Position numbers and translations under genes: made by a program
The notes under the pieces: model-generated
What the model was told of the DNA's origin: nothing
Database searches by the model: none
What the model saw: only the letters and a program-made list of their open reading frames with translations
Assembly: GCF_902167145.1 (NCBI RefSeq)
Contig: NC_050098.1
Location: 81,446,207-81,510,206 of the forward strand
Origin: Zea mays
Taxonomy: Eukaryota > Streptophyta > Magnoliopsida > Poales > Poaceae
DNA: 64,000 nucleotides
Reading direction: 5' to 3'
Shown: piece after piece, positions 58,001-64,000 of the stretch
Position numbering within the stretch: the first letter of the stretch is position 1
Layout: the number at the start of each line of letters is the position of its first letter

Positions 58001-58384
58001 TAAATTTGAACTTCGAATTTTGAATTCAAACTTGTGCCACATTAATCTCTATTACTTTGGTGAAGTTACAAATACCAATTTTTAGAAATATAATTATATT
58101 ATTTATATTTTTATATCATTTCTCATTTTCTTATTTTCAAAACCCTAATTTCAAATTTAGGGTTTAATTCAACTTCTAGTAATTATTATCTTATTATTAA
58201 TATCCTTATTATTTTATGTAATGCACAAACACATAAAACTCCAACAAGATGCACTTTATTTTATTTTAGAATCATTTGTTTTGATTAATCCCTCGTAATT
58301 ACATGTATGCTCTTTTCATGCAAATATGACACATAAAATAAGGATATCACCATATAATCCTTTTATAAAATTTTGAGTATTACA
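55093..58384 (-). repeat. LTR-2 of array A, shared by A1 and A2
   Basis: 3292 bp, TGTAATACTC (58384) to GGGTGTGACA (55093). Its left side abuts the primer site of A1 and its right side the polypurine tract of A2, so it is at once a 5' LTR and a 3' LTR. A possible TATA (TATAAG) lies at 57608-57613. The GC-rich 57100-57830 block carries random ORFs on both strands. Confidence 0.92.
55304..56407 (-). pseudogene. LTR-2 copy of the A-type two-exon ORF, with an early TAG
   Basis: Exon 1 56407-56332 (76 nt) and exon 2 55362-55304 (59 nt) match the LTR-1 copy in length, donor (AAG|GCAAG), phase and final stop. The intron is 969 nt. Exon 2 has TAG at 55352-55354 where LTR-1 has CAG. Exon 1 differs from LTR-1 at a few bases without frame damage. 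Confidence 0.4.
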
Positions 58385-58400
58385 AATCCTACCCCCCTTA
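58385..58400 (-). promoter_or_regulatory. polypurine tract of A2
   Basis: Minus strand TAAGGGGGGTAGGATT against the LTR-2 terminus. Confidence 0.85.
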
Positions 58401-58422
58401 CAAAGAATCTCGTCCTCGAGAT

Positions 58423-59507
58423 TTAGGAAGATCTAGGGAAAAGATGTGGAAAATCTATGAGAAGCTCTTCTTCTCTCTCCCAAGTAGCTTCATCTTCTCC
58501 ATGGTGACTCCATTGCACTTTGCACATCTTTATAACCTTATTCCTCGTGACACGAGTCAGTGTATCCAGAATCTTGATGGGGTACTCAGCATAGGTCAGA
58601 TCATCTTGAACACTAAGGTCATCCATTGGTAACTGCTCTTCAGGTACCCTGAGACACTTCTTCAGTTGTGACACATGAAAGACATCATGAACATCCGCAA
58701 GACGATCAAGAAGGGTCCAATAAAGCGAGGGGATAACTTTCCTTTGACTTTAAATCTTCTCATACCCCAGAGTGGTGACACTTTCAAATAGACATAATCA
58801 CCCTCCTTAAACACTAGTTGTCTTCTCCAGGTATCAGCATAGCTTTTCTGCCTTGACTGCGCAGTCCTCAAATTTTCCCTTATTTGCTAGACTTGTTCTT
58901 CAGCCTCTTGTATAATCTCAGGCCCAAACAACTGCCTTTCACCAGTTTGATCCCAATACAGTGGAGTCCTGCACTTTCTGCCATACAAAACCTCAAACGG
59001 TGACATCTTCAAACTGGCCTGATAGCTATTATTGTATGAGAACTCCACATAAGGCAAACTCTTATCCCAACTTCCACCATGTTTAAGAGCATAAGCTCTT
59101 AACATATCTTCTAGCACCTAGTTGGTCCTCTCAGTCTGCCCATCAGTCTGTGGATGGTAGGCCGAAGTAAAATTCAATCTTGTATCCAAGGACTCGTGCA
59201 ACTTCTTCCAATACCGAGAAGTAAACTGTGATCCCCAGTCTGACACAATCTTCTTAGGCACACCATGCAGGCATACAATCCGTGACATGTACAACTCTGC
59301 TAGCTTGGCTCGTGAATATGTGGTCTTCACTGGAATAAAGTGGGCTACTTTAGTTAGCCTGTCCACAATCACCCATATAGAATCATACCCAGCAGATGTG
59401 CGGGGTAATCCAACAATGAAGTCCATGTCAATCTCTTCCCATTTCCACTCAGGTATCTTAAGCGGGTGTAGTAAACTAGCAGGTCTTTGATGTTCCGCTA
59501 TCACCCT
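58423..59507 (-). pseudogene. pol: A2 pol: integrase and chromodomain (decayed)
   Basis: Segments 59504-59118, 59117-58887, 58871-58662 and 58674-58423 together cover the core (M-D-F-I-V-G-L-P, S-D-W-G-S-Q-F, Y-H-P-Q-T-D-G), E-F-S-Y-N-N-S, and a chromodomain with Y-P-I-K-I-L-D and W-S-H-H-G-E-D-E-A-T-W-E. Stops at 59118 and about 58889, and a deletion with frame change near 58700 relative to A1 (7210-7250), inactivate it. Confidence 0.85.
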
Positions 59508-61102
59508 CTAGCAAACATCACAAAGTGCAACATGTGAAGCAACATCCTTCTTTAGTCCATACCACCAATACTTCTGCTTTAGGTCCTGGTACATCTTAGT
59601 ACTCCCAGGGTGGATAGAATAAACTGAGTCATGTGCCTCCTTCAATATGGTTTCCCGAAGACTATCGATATCAGGAACACATATCCGATTCTTGAACCAT
59701 ACAGTGCCTTGCTCATCCTCCATGAATTCTGGACCTCTACCTTCCGTAATCAGATCCTTAATCTCTTGAATGTTAGCATCACCAACCTGACCATTACGAA
59801 TTTCTTGCTCCAAGGTAGGTTCCAATTCAATAGTAACTCCTTCCGTATGTATAACAATTCCTAGGTTGAGCCTCTCAAAATCTTTTGCTAATTCATCGGG
59901 TAGCTGGAGAACAATAGCGAAATGAACGTGCTCCTTCCGACTCAAGGCATCTGCAACCAAATTTGCCTTGCTTGGGTGATAGTGAATCTCCAAATCATAA
60001 TCCTTAATAAGCTCCAACCAACGTCGTTGCCTAAGGTTGAAATCCTTCTGAGTGAATATGTCCTTCAAACTCTTATGATCTGTGTATACTTGGCACTTAG
60101 TTCCCATAATGTAGTGTCTCCAAATCTTAAGTGCATCTGTGCTTGCACAACGGCTGTCAGTTCTAAGTCATGAGTGGGGTAGTTCAATTCATGTTTCCGC
60201 AACTGACAAGACGCATAGGTGATCACATGTCCTTCTTGCATGAGCACACATCCCAATCCTTGGCCACATGCATCACAATAAATGTCAAATCCCTTCTGTA
60301 GATCTGGCATAATCAACACTGGTGGTGACATCAATCTCTTCTTTAATTGATCAAAGCTTTCTTGGCACTTCTCATCCCACTTAAATTCTCTTCCTTTCTC
60401 CAGAAGCGAGGTCATAGGCTTGGCAATCTTAGAGAACCCTTCAACAAATCTCCGATAATATCCCACAAGCCCCAAGAAACTCCGAATCTCAATGACAGTA
60501 TTGGGAATGCTCCATTCCATTATCTCCTTCACTTTAGCAGGATCCACTGCTATTCCTCCATTAGAAACAATATGTCCAAGGAATGGCACCTTGTCAATCC
60601 AAAACTCGCACTTGCTAAACTTAGCGTAGAGTTGATTATCTCGTAGCTTCTGTAGCACCAACCTTAGATGTTCTTCATGATCATTTTCACTCTTAGAATA
60701 GATAAGAATATCATCGATGAACACCACGACGAATCTGTCCAAATACTCCATAAACACCTTATTCATCAAATTCATAAAATAAGCTGGTGCATTGGTTAAT
60801 CCGAACGACATAACAGTGAACTCATATAATCCATATCGGGTTGAGAAAGCCGTCTTAGGAATATCCGATGGCCTAATCTTCATTTGATGGTATCCCGATC
60901 AGAGATCAATCTTCGAGAATACCCTAGCACCTCTCATCTGATCGAATAAATCCTCAATACGGGGTAATGGATACTTGTTCTTCACAGTAACATCATTAAG
61001 TGATCTATAATCCACACACATCCGCTGTGATCCATCCTTCTTCTGGACAAACAGTAACAGTGCTCCCTAAGGTGAGGAACTCGGGCGAATGTACCCTGCC
61101 CC
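59508..61102 (-). pseudogene. pol: A2 pol: reverse transcriptase, RNase H, integrase zinc finger (decayed)
   Basis: RT 60883-60065 keeps T-A-F-S-T-R-Y-G and the catalytic F-I-D-D-I-L. RNase H has Y-C-D-A-C-G-Q and H-D-L-E-L. The frame changes near 60107-60140. The 60107-59508 part ends with the zinc finger up to C-D-V-C and TAG at 59508-59510, where A1 has CAG. Upstream, TGA at about 60899 and TAG at about 61068 interrupt the RT N-terminus. Confidence 0.85.
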
Positions 61103-62965
61103 CTATAACTCAGTTAACTGCTTCTTAAGTTCCTTTAATTCTTCTACAGACATCCTATAAGGACACTTAGAAATAGAAGCAGTCCCAGGTAAGAGATCAA
61201 TGACAAACTCAACTTCCCTATCCGGTGGCATCCCTGGTAACTCCTCTGGAAAGACATCTAGAAAATCTCTAACCACATGGATGTTGTCACCAACAAACTC
61301 CTCAGGTATATAGTATATAGCCCATTTGGAAGAGGTGGTTACTGCAATTTGAACTTGAAACGTTTCTCCTTTAGGGCTAGTGAGTTCTATAGTACCCCTA
61401 CCACATGCTATAATGGCCTTTGCCTTCCTTAACCATGACATACCAAGGATTAGATCTATACTGCTCGCCTCTAATATTATAGCAGTAACTCCAAATTCTC
61501 TTCCCATAATTGTTAATGTCAATCTACGTGTCATTTGATTTGCCTCAATATGCCCTTTAGGTGTGATTACTGTCATTGGTTTTCTCATATTTAGCAGTGG
61601 TATCTCATTTGTGTTGGCATACCAAGCAGACATGAATGAATGTGTAGCACCAGAATCAAATAATATGGTTGCAGGAATGGCATTAATGTACATACTGAGT
61701 ACGATGTCAGCACCATCAGGAGTAGCATCAACGCTGACTTGATTAAATCTGGCTATAGAATATCCCTTGTCGGGAGTCTGTTGCTTGTTCTTAGCTGGTG
61801 TACCAGAATTCCCCATCAGACAAGCATTAGCATAGTGCCCAATCTGACTGCACTTGAAGCATGTAGGGCCGGTCTTCTGTCCTGTAGGCCTCGTCGGGGT
61901 GCAAGTGGGAGTAGCCTGACGAGTAGGAGGTGTCCATGGAGACCCCTGTGGAGCGTACTGAGCTGGGCGTGGTCCTCCTCTTAGACGAGTAGGTGTACCC
62001 TGTGGTGAAACGTAGCAGGGACGAACACTGCTGCTACCCTACCCCTGTGAGATAGCCTTCCTCGTCAAGTCTCCTAGTTGAACACGCTTGTGTTCAATAG
62101 CAAGAGCCTTATCCAGCAGCCTCTGAAATGATGGAAATGTGTGTGCAACCAGTGCATACTGTAGGGGTCCATTAAGTCCTTCAATAAAGTGCTCCTACTT
62201 TCTCTCATCCTTAGCAACCTCATCCGGAGCATATCTCGATAGCTGAATGAATTTATCTCTGTACTTGCTGACAGACATGTTGCCTTGCTTCAATGACAGA
62301 AACTCCTTCTTCTTGATCTTCATCAATCCAGCTAGAATGTGGTAGTTTCTGAACGGTGTACTGAACTCTACCCAAGTAATAGTGTCGGCAGCATCATGGG
62401 CAGCAGTATAAGAATCCCACTAGTCAGCAGCAGGACATGTCAGACAACCAGAGGCATAGAGAACTTTTTCCCTGTCTGAGCATTGGGCAATGTTGAGAAT
62501 CTTCTCAATTGACTTCAACCAATCATCTGCATCAAGTGGATCTGGCAAACAGGCAAAGGTCGGTGGCTTATGGCTCATAAATTCTCGGTGCTTATCATGA
62601 GGCGGAACTGGTGGTGGTGGTGGAGGCAATGGTACTTGTTGTTGTTGAAATTGCTGCTGCAGCTGCTGTTGCGCCCTTCTCTCCTGGCGTATCTCTTCTC
62701 GCTCCTCGCGCAACTCCTGGCGTATCTCTTCTCATTCCTTGCGCATTTCCTGGCGTTCTTGCTGCATCTGAGCACACATATCTGCCATAGTGTCCGCCAT
62801 TCGTTGCATCATCCTCATCTGAGCTGCAACCAGTGGGTCAACTCCGCCTGGTGGAGGATTAGGAGGATTCATCTCTGCTGGTTGTGGCTGGGGTTGTCTA
62901 AATATCCTCCGAGTGTGTCGTCTGGGAGGTAAATCAATTCCACCACCCCTCCTAGTATTGACCAT
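61103..62965 (-). pseudogene. gag: A2 gag, zinc knuckle and protease (decayed)
   Basis: The ATG at 62965 (M-V-N-T-R-R-G-G-G) opens a gag with Gln-rich repeats and capsid motifs P-L-D-A-D-D-W-L-K-S-I-E (62713-62420). The middle has several stops. 61816-61103 carries the protease D-S-G-A-T-H-S-F, preceded by the knuckle C-F-K-C-S-Q-I-G-H-Y-A-N-A-C at about 61825-61865, then L-P-G-M-P-P into RT. 62966-63447 is the leader and holds nothing recognisable. Confidence 0.85.
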
Positions 62966-63447
62966 CTGAGTTAGATACATATGGTAAGAGAAAAGTAGAC
63001 AAGGTAGGTAGTTACGAATCATGTTACTTTGGAGGATTTATTAGCTAAGCAGATTAATGTTTTACCTACCATAGCTAATTCATTACCTTATGGCGGCACA
63101 TGCTAAGATGTCCATATATAATATTTCAATCAATCAAAGAAGCAAATCAGACATTTATCATCAGAACAATCAAACAACATTTTAAAATAGAGGAAATAGT
63201 TTTGATTTTGTCTTAGGCCTCCTATCTCCTAAGAAGGTCATAAACGTAGGATTCCAAGGTGTGAAATCCATCTTGTCTTAGAATAGAAAAGGTAAGAATG
63301 ATAAGAGTGGAACATTAGAAGGTGAGACAGGATCAAGATAAGTATAAAAAGAATCAGAGTAAGGTAAGTATAGAAGGAATTAGAATAAGGTAAGTAGGTA
63401 AGGGTTTTGTCCATTTCTATCTAGGTTTCGTCCTGCAGTCAACATTT

Positions 63448-63459
63448 CCTCTGATACCA
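63448..63459 (-). promoter_or_regulatory. primer binding site of A2 (initiator Met tRNA)
   Basis: Minus strand TGGTATCAGAGG, identical to that of A1 and four bases from LTR-3. Confidence 0.9.
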
Positions 63460-63463
63460 CTTC

Positions 63464-63877
63464 TGTCACACCCAGATTTAAGGAGCAAATCCGGGTGCAT
63501 CTCATATGTGCGCCAAGGAAGAACAACACACATAATAACAGAGTGCATAGAGATAAATGTCATAAATATCATAAATGCACTTATTACATAGCGGAAGTCT
63601 TAAAAAGATAAATGATAAAATAAAGCAAACTAAATATTATTCCCTGGCGCCACAAAGCTGACTGGGAGACGCCACCTAGATCAAGTCGAATGCCTCAGAG
63701 TTAGGTGGCTTCTCTTCGACCACTTGTTCTTCTCATGTGGGGGTGTGAGACAGCAAGAGTGAGCTCACATACATTCATAGCTCAACAAGTCGTGGGGAAT
63801 AATGTGCATGAACTCACCAAAGGTGGGAGTTCATGTGAAGTGTAAGGCTGATCAACAAAATAGAGGCTGAAGCTGAG
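63464..63877 (-). repeat. LTR-3 of array A (5' LTR of A2), cut at 63877
   Basis: It starts tgtcacaccc and matches LTR-2 with about 8% differences over 300 bp. It is interrupted after agctgag, where LTR-2 continues with cattgctttt. The exon-2 region of the LTR ORF is present (stop at 63676-63678), but its acceptor reads CACATG instead of CACAG. Confidence 0.88.
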
Positions 63878-64000
63878 TGTTGGGGACTTGTTCTCAAATG
63901 CTATGAATTAAGAATAAGGCAACACAAAATGTTAAATGTTAATGCTCTTCGTCCTTCGAAGCATTATTTCCCTTAGGATATAATGATCTTCAGACGAAGG
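63878..64000. mobile_element. start of another retrotransposon LTR, inserted in LTR-3
   Basis: The sequence tgttggggacttg begins abruptly inside LTR-3 and continues with complementary cttcg/cgaag-type motifs (63948-64000). TG start, sudden loss of homology and remembered resemblance to maize cinful/zeon-type LTRs support an insertion. Only 123 bp are visible, so orientation and family stay open. Confidence 0.6.

Noticed and set aside
1..64000. Host genes, tRNA or rRNA genes, CRISPR arrays, bacterial operons
   Set aside because: Every substantial conserved frame belongs to a retrotransposon, no cloverleaf or rRNA-like block was recognised, and repeats are LTRs rather than spaced arrays.

Overview
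The window is intergenic grass DNA, most likely maize (Zea mays) or a close relative. It is built almost entirely of LTR retrotransposons inserted into one another, and no host gene was recognised. Support for the species call comes from the very long-LTR chromodomain gypsy elements, a Sirevirus (Ty1/copia) with CACCGGAC...GTCCGGTG palindromes, initiator-Met-tRNA primer sites throughout, and a cinful/zeon-like LTR at the right edge. The family names are from memory.

Layout. 1-3434 is a mosaic of older debris: a plus-strand LTR end (1-304), a plus-strand LTR fragment D (305-1131), a decayed gypsy gag-pol scrap (1132-1490) and a minus-strand LTR fragment C (1491-3434). Array A begins at 3435 and cuts C. 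It is a minus-strand Tekay-like chromovirus arranged LTR-internal-LTR-internal-LTR: LTR-1 3435-6890, internal A1 6891-11368 plus 54465-55092, shared LTR-2 55093-58384, internal A2 58385-63463, LTR-3 63464-63877. Element B (11369-54459, chromovirus, 4.3-kb LTRs, TSD actgt/actgc) sits in A1 gag. Element E (18734-46897, Sirevirus, TSD gcatc) sits at the start of the RT region of B. Element F (29345-44737, chromovirus related to B, 4.6-kb LTRs) sits in gag of E. Another retrotransposon LTR starts at 63878 inside LTR-3. The nest is therefore C > A > B > E > F, all on the minus strand. Hand-counted LTR divergence falls in the same order: about 6-8% for A, 5% for B, 0.8% for E and 0.65% for F.

Genes. 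F keeps gag-pol in one frame broken only by three TAG codons, plus an intact 291-codon leader ORF (orf0) between primer site and gag. B has the same plan but is badly broken. E keeps gag (split by F), an intact 1073-codon pol and an intact 706-codon ORF in the envelope-like position. A1 and A2 are decayed.

The most unusual signal is inside the long LTRs. All four B/F LTRs hold a sense-strand two-exon reading frame: a 151- or 154-nt first exon ending at a GC splice donor, an intron of about 985 nt, and a 107-nt second exon ending in a stop at the same place. Phase and protein sequence are conserved between B and F. The A LTRs carry a shorter version with the same donor, phase and intron size. 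I know of no description of it.
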